Positions 31,289 to 42,378 of a stretch of DNA of 64,000 nucleotides are shown here, piece by piece. Under the pieces are notes generated by a model. It was not told the DNA's origin. It ran no database searches and saw nothing but the letters and a program-made list of their open reading frames with translations. The position numbers and the translations under genes were made by a program. Every line of letters starts with the position of its first letter. The first letter of the stretch is position 1. This DNA comes from JAPORK01 sp026710285 (GTDB taxonomy: Bacteria; Pseudomonadota; Gammaproteobacteria; Pseudomonadales; Endozoicomonadaceae), in the NCBI GenBank assembly GCA_965201045.1, contig OZ241746.1, positions 1,054,001-1,118,000 of the forward strand, written 5' to 3'.

Positions 31289-34200
31289 TTAATAAAAAAT
31301 TTGAAGAGATATAGCTGCTCTATCTAACATTTTACAAGCTAAAATTTTTCTTTCAGATGGAAGTGAGATATTAGTAAAGAGTGAATCCTCAATATCATTA
31401 AGCCCACCCTGTATAATTGCCATACTACTCTTTGAAAATCGATATGTTTGCCACATATCCTTCAGATTCAATACAACCTGAACATGACCTGGTATAAAAA
31501 TAATACCTCCCTCATATTCTTTGAATATCTTATCCAGTGAAATATTCGGCTCATCTGCATAACTGTAATATTCACCATGACTTATATGATTTAGAACAGC
31601 ACTAAAAAAATAGTTCAAATATTTATCAGGTACAGCTTTTACCATAGGATTAAACCCTTGCTGTAATTCAGAAATTGACTTCATAAATTGATACTTATAA
31701 TCTAAAAATCTCTGGAATGTACCTATTTTTAAACCAGTTCTGTTTATTTGCATCGCAACAAATATGCATGCTGTGTCACAAGCTATTAAATCATTTTGTT
31801 GTTTAAGTTTAAGCAATCTCCACAGACACACTACCTCATTCATAGAATATAAGCAAAAATACTGTTCTTCCGGTTTTTCCCCCAGCATAAATTCTCCCAA
31901 TTCCATGAAAATCGCTCTTATATCAACTTTGAAAAAGAGTAATCGCTTTCCTGTCGCTGATTTCATTGCGAACATGTTAAAATTAAGATCTTCTAGTGCA
32001 ATATCCCTACGATTCATCAATGCCTTTGCCACTGACAATGGTACTTTTTTTGTAAAAAAGAGTCCGGCATCGATGGCAGCAGTTGCGACTATTGCTGCTG
32101 TTTGTACAATACCTACAACAGATCCTGCTATATTGAGTCCTTTATTAGTCGGTATTGCTGCTGCAGCAACAGGCACACTACCTGCAAGCGCAGCCCCTGC
32201 GGTTACTGCGAATCCTGGCAATGCACCGCCATAACTATAAGCGGATGCTCCTAAAGTAGCAATGGTCAGACCTGCGTTAATAACTGCACCGGCAATATTA
32301 GCCCATTTTGCATGCAGTGCACTTAATCCAAAAGAACTTATATAGCCAGCCCATTTAAATGCAGTGCCAACCCATTGTGGTACATTACCTGTAGGATCAC
32401 GATTCATAACTGGATTATTACTGCCAAAAGCATATCCTCCTCCTGCTGGATCTTCACTAACAAAATAACGTTGTTTTGGATTATAGGTTCTGTTTCCGGT
32501 CCCTAAAAATTGCCAGCCAGTTGCCGGATCTGTACGCTCACCATCAAAACCTGATAAACTGCACTGATATAAAGGCACATCCTGTGTTTTTTGATGCCAA
32601 ACCATACCATAAGGACTATAGATATTAATCCGTTGAAGTTTATAGTTGTTATCATTTTTTTCTGATTTGGTTAATATACTAACAACATCTCCTCTGTAAT
32701 TACTTTCATTATACTGGTAAATGGAACCATCAATTGTTTTTACAATCCCCTGATAACCCGTTATATGCTCAGTTTGTCCGGGACTACTAATTTTTTCATT
32801 AACTAAATGATTTCCACGATAGATGAGATAACTAACTCCCTGTGCATTTCTTTCTAAAGTTTCTCTTCCTAAACCATCATAAAGATAGTCACTTTGCTGT
32901 CCGTTAAACTGAGTCACCTTCATGACTTGATTATAAGCATTGTAAACAATATGGTTGCCTTCACCATCGGTTGTCATATTACCCATAATGTCATAGTGAA
33001 ACTGTTGGGTTATCTGTGGGAAATGATTCCAGCTGGTGCTGATTTGCTGTAAACGCAGCGGGGCTGTATGATCAGTATAATGATAAGCTGTCAGTTTGCT
33101 GAGTGTTTGCTGTTGTAGCTTATCCTGTAAAATTTCCTCTACACTTGCAAGACGGTTTAACCGGGTAAAAGTGTATTTCTGTCGGATAATGATCGGTGCA
33201 CTTTTTAGTCCAGAAGCCTTAAAGGCAGTATCTCTTGGGCATAAGGTATTTTGATTCGTACCACCACAGGTCATCTTTACCAGATTATTCAGCGCATCAT
33301 ACTGATAATAATAAACAGCCTGATTGTCTTTTGATTTATATAGCTGCATGGTAATATTATCAAGTGGATCATAGTTAAATGACCAGTAAGATAAAGGCTG
33401 ATCATTTAATCTATCAGTAATAATATCAGAGTGACCCATACTATCATAGTGAATTTTTCTGTGCATACCACTGCCATATTTTATTGCAACAGTACGGGAA
33501 AAATCATCATAAATCGGTACAGACATTAGTTCTAATTTTCCATGATAAGGCTGATAACGTACCTGTGCTGTTCTGCCCAATTCATCATAAATTTTTTCTG
33601 TCTGATTCGCTTTAATATCTGTCACATTCACAATTCGACGGTTCGCATCATACTGCCATCTGAACTGATAGTCAGGATAACTATTTTTACCTACATGCAC
33701 TTGTTGTCGTGGTAATCCATCATCATCGTAAGTAAATGTCGTTTTCCCTGTCATATCAGTTTGACTGGTTATCAGTTGTGTTACAGGATCATAACTTATT
33801 TGTAACTGAGGCTTTCCATCCAGCAAATTAGCAACTGGTCTTCCTGATTTGTCGTATTTTACTGTAGTTGTGTGTCCCGAAGAATTTGTTGAAGAGAGTA
33901 GTTTTCCATCTTCAGTGTAAGTAAATGTAGTGCGCTTTCCATCTTCTCCGGCTTGCCACAATAATTCTCCGGCTGCGTTATACTCAGAAGATGACAACAG
34001 ATAACTACCACCAGAGACAGGACGAGCCCATGACTGAATAACATGTCCGGTCAAATCATACACATAATGTATACTGTCTCCAGCCGGATCAATAACATCT
34101 GTCAGTTGTCCAAAAGCATTGTAATGCTTTGCTACATGGCGCCTAAGTGGATCTGTTGCTACTGCCAGCCGACCAAAAGAATCGTAACTCATTTTAGCTA

Positions 34201-36820
34201 TACGACCACCTGATAATAGTATTTGCTGATCTCGCATAATACACAACGTATGTAGTGAAGGTAGTGTTTTGTCAGTTGCCGGAAACGCCCACTGCCTGAT
34301 TGGTTGATAAAGCACATTGCTTCGCGTTAAAGAGATAACCAGATGCCTTCCACGATTGCTTTTTTGATAACTCATCACACAACGATCAGCATCACCATAT
34401 GTAATGACTGTTGTTTCTCCATCAGGAAGATGAGTACGAATTACTCTACCTGAATCATCATAATCTTCCGTTGTTTTCAGAGCATTAATATTTCCTGATG
34501 AATCAGCCATGTAAATAAATCGGACTGCTATACGCCCATATTTGTCATAAGTCGTTCTTTGCTTTAAAATCCATTTTCCCTTTATTGCTTTCCCTGCTGG
34601 TGAAATAACTTCTCCATAACCCATTAGTTGTCGTCCGGATCCGTCAAAAATAACTTTACTCTGAACTTTATTCACACCAATCATCACGATCTGGTTCAGT
34701 GAGGGAGAGACCATATACTGATAATACGTACTGACTGTAAAATGCATTCCTCTTATAAGATCAGTTTGTATCAGACGATCCCAATAGTCATAGTGGTACC
34801 GGATGGTATTCCTGCCTGAAGGATCAACACTTTGCAATATATGGTTGGTAAACAAGCTGGTTGTTACCCGAGGAGAAAGCCTTCTTCTGCCGGTTTCCAG
34901 CCTGATAGCACTATAGGTTGTTTTTCTGTAACCATCTGCACTTTTTGTATAATAATAATCTGTTTCAACACGATTAAGTTTAGAAGATCTCTGCTGGTTA
35001 TCTGTCAGAATAAGTTGCTTCAATAATCCATAAGTTAAAGGATTAGTTGTATCCTGATAATAACGACGGGTTATGATCTTTTTCTGACTGCCAGCTTGCT
35101 GTACCTGATGATCCAGAACAAGAATATAATCATTCCCATTACGATTAAATTGCTTTCGATAATAATTACGGGTAGTTACTGGCAATAATCCGGAAGTAGC
35201 TACTGTTGTATGTGTAGGATACAAGGTAACTGACTCTGTTAAGTTGCTAAAAAGCCAGTTACGAGGTTGTGGCGGACAAGCAGCATCTCCATTGACAGGA
35301 CAGTACCTGATTTGTGTTAAACGACCAAATTTATCTGTATGAGAAATCATTCTGCCCTGCTGATCATACTGACTGGTTTCAGTGGTTATCGCAGGAAAGT
35401 CTGTGCTGTTTCCCCACACTTTAGTAATCACTTTTAATGGCTGGCTGTAAGTAACTGGCAAATCAGTAAAAGACGAGTGAGAACAACCATTAACCTGATC
35501 AGTACGACAGAAAAAACTTTGTACTTCAGATAGTTTTTTTCCGGTACGATCACTGATTTGTTGCTCATCAATCAGCAGATGATATTTATTATAAGTATGC
35601 AATTCACGAATAATACCGTTGTCTTCTGTTGTTCTATAAGTGTAACTAACCGGTGCTTCAAAAAGCCTGTCTTTAACTGTGTTTTTCACTACTTCCAGAC
35701 CTGAGTTAAAGCCAAGATAATCATGATCATTACTATTTGAATGGGCATACTGATAACAGGTTATCATGGCAGGTTGCCCTGAACCAGGGTTAACTGTCTC
35801 TTTCACTACTACACAAACAGCAAGATTAGTTTGTCCATTTAGATTTATTTTCATCTCATCGGTGCAATTATATTTGTATGTATTTTTTAAGCCGGTTGGG
35901 TAGGTGACCTGAGTAATAAAATTTTTTGTATAGCTAAAATGAATAGCATAGCTGGTATGGCTTTGCTGGGACGGAAGGAGAATTTCACGTAATTTCCCCT
36001 GTTGTGTATTAACAACTACCGGAACTGACTGTCCTTCACTACCTTTGCTAACAACAGTCACACCCTCCTTTTTCCAGTAGAGTATAATTTTGTGCCCCAC
36101 ATCATCAGCGACAAAGTGTAAAAGATGGTTGCCAGGATAATAAACAAAGTGCACCTTCCATCCATCCTGTTGTTCAAGCGATACCTCATAGCCATCATTA
36201 TTTAATATTTCTTTTAGCCCATTGGTATACGTGATAATGAAATGATCATTTTTTACATCAATATGTATGTCTTTCAGCTTATGATATAAAGGGATCCATT
36301 GACTATTATTATCTTTTTTTAGATAAAAATTTTGTCCTGTCGACGTCGTTAACTGATGTGTTATTGGATTTAAATGAGTAAGATTCCAACTCCATCCCTG
36401 CCCCAGTTTATCTGTATCAGCATGTGCGTTACTGCTATAATTTACTTCAAGATCAATATTTGGACCATGCCCTAAATTGCTAAGCAGGCTACCGACTTTA
36501 ATATGAGCACTCAATATTCCTGTACGTGGATCAACCTGTGTTCCCCATATTTTTTTAAAATTAAAAGCATTAGACCAGGGAGTATTTCCACCAACATCTA
36601 TTTTGACAGTATTCTTTGATGGTGTTATTTTTCTGTTGTATAAATAAAAGTCATTAAAAGTGTTATTTTTATGTAAGTTTGTCTTTGTATACAGATACCG
36701 TAAACTTTTATTTTTCAGTTGAATAAAAGTAATACCAACCGATGAAAACAGATAAAATTGCCAAAATAAAAACATCAATAGCAATTTTACAAAATAACGA
36801 CATCGTTTTTTTACTATCAT
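31289..36820 (-). CDS. Rhs/YD-repeat protein with type C tip, copy 6
   Basis: This 1843-residue protein shares its leader with copy 5 and its tip with copy 7. The tip has CDTAC (Cys1681), GHVQ (His1779), RKILAC and a final SLQIFY. The position held by Glu in types A, B and D is Arg (TYRF). Part of the middle (around 34200-34560) carries substitutions resembling copies 0-2, for example the IMRDQQ variant where copies 3-5 have LMQDQQ, showing exchange between the two main groups. It is separated by 5 nt from copy 5 downstream and from copy 7 upstream. Confidence 0.93.
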   Translation of the reverse strand: MIVKKRCRYFVKLLLMFLFWQFYLFSSVGITFIQLKNKSLRYLYTKTNLHKNNTFNDFYLYNRKITPSKNTVKIDVGGNTPWSNAFNFKKIWGTQVDPRTGILSAHIKVGSLLSNLGHGPNIDLEVNYSSNAHADTDKLGQGWSWNLTHLNPITHQLTTSTGQNFYLKKDNNSQWIPLYHKLKDIHIDVKNDHFIITYTNGLKEILNNDGYEVSLEQQDGWKVHFVYYPGNHLLHFVADDVGHKIILYWKKEGVTVVSKGSEGQSVPVVVNTQQGKLREILLPSQQSHTSYAIHFSYTKNFITQVTYPTGLKNTYKYNCTDEMKINLNGQTNLAVCVVVKETVNPGSGQPAMITCYQYAHSNSNDHDYLGFNSGLEVVKNTVKDRLFEAPVSYTYRTTEDNGIIRELHTYNKYHLLIDEQQISDRTGKKLSEVQSFFCRTDQVNGCSHSSFTDLPVTYSQPLKVITKVWGNSTDFPAITTETSQYDQQGRMISHTDKFGRLTQIRYCPVNGDAACPPQPRNWLFSNLTESVTLYPTHTTVATSGLLPVTTRNYYRKQFNRNGNDYILVLDHQVQQAGSQKKIITRRYYQDTTNPLTYGLLKQLILTDNQQRSSKLNRVETDYYYTKSADGYRKTTYSAIRLETGRRRLSPRVTTSLFTNHILQSVDPSGRNTIRYHYDYWDRLIQTDLIRGMHFTVSTYYQYMVSPSLNQIVMIGVNKVQSKVIFDGSGRQLMGYGEVISPAGKAIKGKWILKQRTTYDKYGRIAVRFIYMADSSGNINALKTTEDYDDSGRVIRTHLPDGETTVITYGDADRCVMSYQKSNRGRHLVISLTRSNVLYQPIRQWAFPATDKTLPSLHTLCIMRDQQILLSGGRIAKMSYDSFGRLAVATDPLRRHVAKHYNAFGQLTDVIDPAGDSIHYVYDLTGHVIQSWARPVSGGSYLLSSSEYNAAGELLWQAGEDGKRTTFTYTEDGKLLSSTNSSGHTTTVKYDKSGRPVANLLDGKPQLQISYDPVTQLITSQTDMTGKTTFTYDDDGLPRQQVHVGKNSYPDYQFRWQYDANRRIVNVTDIKANQTEKIYDELGRTAQVRYQPYHGKLELMSVPIYDDFSRTVAIKYGSGMHRKIHYDSMGHSDIITDRLNDQPLSYWSFNYDPLDNITMQLYKSKDNQAVYYYQYDALNNLVKMTCGGTNQNTLCPRDTAFKASGLKSAPIIIRQKYTFTRLNRLASVEEILQDKLQQQTLSKLTAYHYTDHTAPLRLQQISTSWNHFPQITQQFHYDIMGNMTTDGEGNHIVYNAYNQVMKVTQFNGQQSDYLYDGLGRETLERNAQGVSYLIYRGNHLVNEKISSPGQTEHITGYQGIVKTIDGSIYQYNESNYRGDVVSILTKSEKNDNNYKLQRINIYSPYGMVWHQKTQDVPLYQCSLSGFDGERTDPATGWQFLGTGNRTYNPKQRYFVSEDPAGGGYAFGSNNPVMNRDPTGNVPQWVGTAFKWAGYISSFGLSALHAKWANIAGAVINAGLTIATLGASAYSYGGALPGFAVTAGAALAGSVPVAAAAIPTNKGLNIAGSVVGIVQTAAIVATAAIDAGLFFTKKVPLSVAKALMNRRDIALEDLNFNMFAMKSATGKRLLFFKVDIRAIFMELGEFMLGEKPEEQYFCLYSMNEVVCLWRLLKLKQQNDLIACDTACIFVAMQINRTGLKIGTFQRFLDYKYQFMKSISELQQGFNPMVKAVPDKYLNYFFSAVLNHISHGEYYSYADEPNISLDKIFKEYEGGIIFIPGHVQVVLNLKDMWQTYRFSKSSMAIIQGGLNDIEDSLFTNISLPSERKILACKMLDRAAISLQIFY

Positions 36821-36825
36821 AAAAT

Positions 36826-39800
36826 TTAATAAAAAATTTGAAGAGATATAGCTGCTCTATCTAACATTTTACAAGCTAAAATTTTTCTTTCAGATGGAAA
36901 TGAGATATTAGCAAAGAGTGAATCCTCAATATCATTAAGCCCACCCTGTATAATTGCCATACTACTCTTTGAAAATCGATATGTTTGCCATATATCCTTC
37001 AGATTCAATACAACCTGAACATGACCTGGTATAAAAATAATACCTCCCTCATATTCTTTGAATATCTTATCCAGTGAAATATTCGGCTCATCTGCATAAC
37101 TGTAATATTCACCACTACATATATGATTTAGAACAGCACTAAAAAAATAGTTCAAATATTTATCAGGTACAGCTTTTACCATAGGATTAAACCCTTGCTG
37201 TAATTCAGCAATTGACTTCATAAATTGATACTTATAATCTAAAAATCTCTGGAATGTACCTACTTTTAAACCAGTTCTGTTTATTTGCATCGCAACAAAT
37301 ATGCATGCTGTGTCACAAGCTATTAAATCATTTTGTTGTTTAAGTTTAAGCGATCTCCACAGATACACTACCTCATTCATAGAAGATAAGCAAAAATACT
37401 GCTCTTCCGGTTTTTCCTCCAGCATAAATTCTCCCGCTTCCATTAAAATCGCTCTTATATCAACTTTGAAAAAGAGTAATCGCTTTCCTGTCGCTGATTT
37501 CATTGCGAACATGTTAAAATTAAGATCTTCTAGTGCAATATCCCCACGATTCATCAATGCCTTTGCCGCTGACAATGGTACTTTCTTTGTAAAAAAGAGT
37601 CCGGCATCGATAGCAGCAGTTGCGATCATTGCTGCTGTTTGTACAATGCCTACAACAGATCCTGCTATATTGAGCCCTTTGTTAGCCGGTATTGATGCTG
37701 CGGTAACAGGCACACTGCCTGCAAGTGCAGCACCTGCGGTTACTGCAAGTCCTGGCAATGCACCGCCATAACTATAAGCGGATGCTCCTAAAGTAGCAAT
37801 GGTCAGACCTGCGTTAATAACTGCACCGGCAATATTTGCCCACCTGGCATGCAGTGCACTTAATCCGAAAGAGCTTACATAACCTGCCCATTTAAATGCA
37901 GTACCAACCCATTGTGGTACATTACCTGTAGGATCACGATTCATAACCGGATTATTAGTGCCAAAAGCATATCCTCCTCCTGCCGGATCTTCACTAACAA
38001 AATAACGTTGTTTTGGATTATAGGTTCTGTTTCCAGCACCTAAAAATTGCCAGCCAGTTGCCGGATCTGTACGCTCACCATCAAAACCTGATAAACTGCG
38101 CTGATATAAAGGCACACCCTGTGTTTTTTGATGCCAAACCATACCATAAGGACTATAGATATTAATCCGTTGAAGTTTATAGTTGTGATCATTTTGTTCT
38201 GGTTTGGTTAATATACTAACAACATCTCCTCTGTAATTACTTTCATTATACTGGTAAATGCGACCATCAATTGTTTTTACAATCCCCTGATAACCCGTTA
38301 TATGCTCAGTTTGTCCGGGACTACTAATTTTTTCATTAACTAAATGATTTCCACGATAGATGAGATAACTAACTCCCTGTACATTTCTTTCTAAAGTTTC
38401 TCTTCCTAAACCATCATAAAGATAGTCACTTTGTTGTCCGTTAAACTGAGCCACCTTAATGACTTGATTATAAGCATTGTAAACAATATGGTTGCCTTCA
38501 CCATCGGTTGTCATATTACCCATAATGTCATAGTGAAACTGTTGGGTTATCTGTGGAAAATGATTCCAGCTGGTGCTGATTTGCTGTAAACGCAGCGGGG
38601 TTGTATGATCAGTATAATGATAAGTTGTCAGTTTGCTGAGTGTTTGCTGTTGTAGCTTATCCTGTAAAACTTCCTCTACACTGGCAAGACGGTTTAACCG
38701 GGTAAAAGCATATTTCTGTCGGATAATGATCGGTGCACTTTTTAGTCCCGAAGCCTTAAAGGCAGTATCTCTTGGACATAAGGCATTTTGATTCGTACCA
38801 CCACAGGTCATTTTTACCAGATTATTCAGTACATCATACTGATAATGATAAACAGCCTGATTGTCTTTTGATTTATATAGCTGCATGGTAATATTATCAA
38901 GTGGATCATAGTTAAATGACCAGTAAGATAAAGGCTGATCATTTAATCTATCAGTAATAATATCAGGATGACCCATACTGTCATAGTGAATTTTTCTATG
39001 CATACCACTGCCATATTTTATTGCAACCGTACGGGAAAAATCATCATAAACCGGTACAGACAGTGGTTCTGATTTTCCATGATAAGGCTGATAGCGTACC
39101 TGTGCTGTTCTGCCCAATTCATCATAAATCTTTTCTGTTTGATTCGCTTTAATATCTGTTACACTCACAATTCGCCGGTTTGTATCATATCTCCATCTGA
39201 ACTGATAATCAGGATAGCTATTTTTACCTACATGCACCTGTTGTCGTATTAAACCATCATCATCGTAAGTAAATGTCGTTTTCCCTGTAATATCAGTTTG
39301 ACTAGTTATCAGTTGTGTTACAGGATCATAGCTTATTTGTAACTGAGGCTTACCATCCAGAAAATTAGCAACAGGTCTTCCTGATTTGTTGTATTTTACT
39401 GTAGTAGTGTGCCCTGCCGGGTTTGTTGAAGAGAGTAATTTTCCATCTTCAGTGTAAGTAAATGTGGTGCGCTTTCCATCTTCTCCTGTCTTCCATAACA
39501 ATTCTCCGGCTGCGTTATACTCAGCAGATGACAACAGATAATTACCGCCAGAGACAGGACGAGCCCATGACTGAATAACATGTCCAGTTAAATCATATAC
39601 ATAATGTATACTGTCACCAACCGGATCAATAACATCTGTCAGTTGTCCAAAAACATTATAATGCTTTGTTACATGGTGTCCAAGTGGATCTATTGCTGTT
39701 GCCAGCCTACCAAAAGTATCGTAACTCATTTTAGCTATACGACCCCCAGACAGTGCTATCTGCTGATCCTGCATAAGACACAGCTTATGCAATGAAGATA

Positions 39801-42378
39801 GTGATTTATCACTTGCCGGGAATATCCACTGTCTGACTGGTTGATACAGCACATTACTTTGTGTTAAAGAAATAGCAGAGCGTCTCCCACGAGTACTTTG
39901 CTGATAACTCATAACACAACGATCAGCATCATCATATGCAGTGACTGCTGCTTCTCCATCAGGAAGATGAACATCAGTTACTCTGCCTGAATCATCATAA
40001 TCTTCTGTTGTTTTAAGAATATTTATTTTTCCTGATGAGTCAATGATATAAACAAAACTTTTTGCTGTACGTCCATATTTGTCATAAGTCGTTTTATGTT
40101 TTAAAATCCATTTCCCCTGTATTACTTTTCCTGCTGCCGAAATAGCTTCTCCATAACCCATTAGTTGTCGTCCGGATCCGTCAAAAATAACTTTACTCTG
40201 AATTTTATTCACACCAGTCATCACGATCTGGTTCACCGAGGAAGAGACAATATACTGATAATACGTACTAACTATAAAATTCATTCCTCTTATAAGATCA
40301 GTTTGTATCAGACGATCCCAATAGTCATAGTGGTACCGGATGGTATTACTGCCTGAAGGATCAACACTTTGCAATATGTGGTTAGTAAATAAACTGGTTG
40401 TTACCAAAGGAGAAAGCCTTCTTCTGCCGGTTGCCAACCTGAAAGCGCTATAAGTGGTTTTTCTGTAACTATCTACACTTTTTGTATAATAATAATCTGT
40501 CTCAACATGATTAAGTTTAGAAGGTCTCTGCTGATTATCTGTCAGGATAAGTTGCTTCAATAATCCATAAGTTAAAAGGTTAGCTGCATCCTGATAATAA
40601 CGACGGGTTATAATCTTTTTCTGGCTACCAGCTTGCTGTATCTGATGATCCAAAACAAGAATATAATCATTCCCACTACGATTAAATTGCTTTCGATAAT
40701 AATTACGGGTAGTTACTGGCAATAATCCGGAAGTAGCTACTGTTGTATGTGTAGGATACAAGGTAACTGACTCTATTAAGTTGCTAAAAAGCCAGTTACG
40801 AGGTTGTGGAGGACAAGCAGCATCTCCATTGACAGGACAGTAACTGATTTGTGTTAAACGACCAAATTTATCTGTATGAGAAATCATTCTGCCCTGTTGA
40901 TCATACTGACTGGTTTCAGTGGTTATTGCGGGAAAGTCTGTACTGTTTCCCCACACTTTAGTAATCACTTTTAACGGTTGACTGTAAGTAACTGGCAAAT
41001 CAGTAAAAGATGAGTGAGCACAACCATTAACCTTATCAGTTCGACAGAAAAAACTCTGTACTTCAGATAGCTTGTTTCCGGTACGATCACTGATTTGTTG
41101 CTCATCAATCAGCAGATGATATTTATTATAAGTATGCAATTCACGAATAATACCGTTGTCTTCTGTTGTTCTATAAGTGTAACTAACCGGTGCTTCAAAA
41201 AGCCTGTCTTTAAATGCGCTTTTCACCATTTCCAGACCGGAGTTAAAACCAAGATAATTATGATCATTACTGTTTGAATGGGCATACTGATAACGGGTTA
41301 TCATGGCAGGTTGCCCTGCACCAGGATCAACGGTTTCTTTCACTACTACACAAACAGCAAGATTAGTTTGTCCATTTAGATTTATTTTCATCTCATCGGT
41401 GCAATTATATTTGTATGTCTTTTTTAAGCCGGTTGGGTAGGTGACCTGAGTAATAAAATTTTTTGTATAGCTAAAATGAATAGCATAGCTGGCATGGCTT
41501 TGCTGTGACGGAAGGAGAATTTCACGTAATTTTCCCTGTTGTGTATTAACAACTACCGGGACTGACTGTCCTTCACTACCTTTACTAACAACAGTCACAC
41601 CTTCCTTTTTCCAGTGGAGTATAATTTTGTGCCCCACTTCATCAGCGACAGAGTGTAAAAGATGGCTGCCAGAATAATAAACAAAGTGTACCTTCCATCC
41701 ATTCTGCTGCTCAAGCGATACCTCATAGCCATCATTATTTAATATTTCTTTTAGTCCATTGGTATACGTGATAATGAAATGATCATTTTTTACAGCAATA
41801 TGTATATCTTTAAGCTTATGATATAAAGGAGTCCACTGACTATTATTATTTTTTTGCAGATAAAAATTTTGACCTGTCGACGTCGTTAACTGATGTGTTA
41901 CTGGATTTAAATAAGTAAGATTCCAACTCCACCCCTGCCCCAGTTTATCTGTATCAGCATGTGCGTTACTGCTGTAATTTACTTCAAGATCAATATTTGG
42001 ACCATGCCCTAAATTGCTAAGCAAGCTGCCTGCCTTAACATGAGCACTTAATATACCTGTACGCGGATCAATCTGTGTCCCCCATATTTTCTTAAAATTA
42101 AAAGCATTTGACCATGATGTATTTCCACCTGCATTTTCTTTAACAATGTTTTTTGACTGTGTCGTTTTTTTATTATATGAAGAAAGATCATCAGAGATAT
42201 TCTTTCTCTGTCGCTGTGTCTTTCTATATTGATATGAATAACTTTTATTTTTTAGCAGAATAGGAAATGTGATACCAAATGAAAACAGATTCAACTGTTT
42301 AAATGAGAATAACAATGCAGATAGTAATATCGTATAGTAAATATATCTTTTTTTTATCAGGTGAAATTTTAAAAACAT
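36826..42378 (-). CDS. Rhs/YD-repeat protein with type C tip, copy 7
   Basis: This 1850-residue protein is the first gene of the closely spaced 7-to-3 block. Its leader (MFLKFHLIKKRYIYY) is related to that of copy 2, not to its neighbours. The body belongs to the copy 3-9 group and the tip is nearly identical to copy 6: CDTAC (Cys1688), GHVQ (His1786), TYRF and RKILAC. The core reads GTNNPVMNRDPTGN. A 210-nt spacer upstream could hold the promoter for all five genes. The combination of a copy 2-like leader with a type C tip is direct evidence of module shuffling. Confidence 0.93.
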   Translation of the reverse strand: MFLKFHLIKKRYIYYTILLSALLFSFKQLNLFSFGITFPILLKNKSYSYQYRKTQRQRKNISDDLSSYNKKTTQSKNIVKENAGGNTSWSNAFNFKKIWGTQIDPRTGILSAHVKAGSLLSNLGHGPNIDLEVNYSSNAHADTDKLGQGWSWNLTYLNPVTHQLTTSTGQNFYLQKNNNSQWTPLYHKLKDIHIAVKNDHFIITYTNGLKEILNNDGYEVSLEQQNGWKVHFVYYSGSHLLHSVADEVGHKIILHWKKEGVTVVSKGSEGQSVPVVVNTQQGKLREILLPSQQSHASYAIHFSYTKNFITQVTYPTGLKKTYKYNCTDEMKINLNGQTNLAVCVVVKETVDPGAGQPAMITRYQYAHSNSNDHNYLGFNSGLEMVKSAFKDRLFEAPVSYTYRTTEDNGIIRELHTYNKYHLLIDEQQISDRTGNKLSEVQSFFCRTDKVNGCAHSSFTDLPVTYSQPLKVITKVWGNSTDFPAITTETSQYDQQGRMISHTDKFGRLTQISYCPVNGDAACPPQPRNWLFSNLIESVTLYPTHTTVATSGLLPVTTRNYYRKQFNRSGNDYILVLDHQIQQAGSQKKIITRRYYQDAANLLTYGLLKQLILTDNQQRPSKLNHVETDYYYTKSVDSYRKTTYSAFRLATGRRRLSPLVTTSLFTNHILQSVDPSGSNTIRYHYDYWDRLIQTDLIRGMNFIVSTYYQYIVSSSVNQIVMTGVNKIQSKVIFDGSGRQLMGYGEAISAAGKVIQGKWILKHKTTYDKYGRTAKSFVYIIDSSGKINILKTTEDYDDSGRVTDVHLPDGEAAVTAYDDADRCVMSYQQSTRGRRSAISLTQSNVLYQPVRQWIFPASDKSLSSLHKLCLMQDQQIALSGGRIAKMSYDTFGRLATAIDPLGHHVTKHYNVFGQLTDVIDPVGDSIHYVYDLTGHVIQSWARPVSGGNYLLSSAEYNAAGELLWKTGEDGKRTTFTYTEDGKLLSSTNPAGHTTTVKYNKSGRPVANFLDGKPQLQISYDPVTQLITSQTDITGKTTFTYDDDGLIRQQVHVGKNSYPDYQFRWRYDTNRRIVSVTDIKANQTEKIYDELGRTAQVRYQPYHGKSEPLSVPVYDDFSRTVAIKYGSGMHRKIHYDSMGHPDIITDRLNDQPLSYWSFNYDPLDNITMQLYKSKDNQAVYHYQYDVLNNLVKMTCGGTNQNALCPRDTAFKASGLKSAPIIIRQKYAFTRLNRLASVEEVLQDKLQQQTLSKLTTYHYTDHTTPLRLQQISTSWNHFPQITQQFHYDIMGNMTTDGEGNHIVYNAYNQVIKVAQFNGQQSDYLYDGLGRETLERNVQGVSYLIYRGNHLVNEKISSPGQTEHITGYQGIVKTIDGRIYQYNESNYRGDVVSILTKPEQNDHNYKLQRINIYSPYGMVWHQKTQGVPLYQRSLSGFDGERTDPATGWQFLGAGNRTYNPKQRYFVSEDPAGGGYAFGTNNPVMNRDPTGNVPQWVGTAFKWAGYVSSFGLSALHARWANIAGAVINAGLTIATLGASAYSYGGALPGLAVTAGAALAGSVPVTAASIPANKGLNIAGSVVGIVQTAAMIATAAIDAGLFFTKKVPLSAAKALMNRGDIALEDLNFNMFAMKSATGKRLLFFKVDIRAILMEAGEFMLEEKPEEQYFCLSSMNEVVYLWRSLKLKQQNDLIACDTACIFVAMQINRTGLKVGTFQRFLDYKYQFMKSIAELQQGFNPMVKAVPDKYLNYFFSAVLNHICSGEYYSYADEPNISLDKIFKEYEGGIIFIPGHVQVVLNLKDIWQTYRFSKSSMAIIQGGLNDIEDSLFANISFPSERKILACKMLDRAAISLQIFY

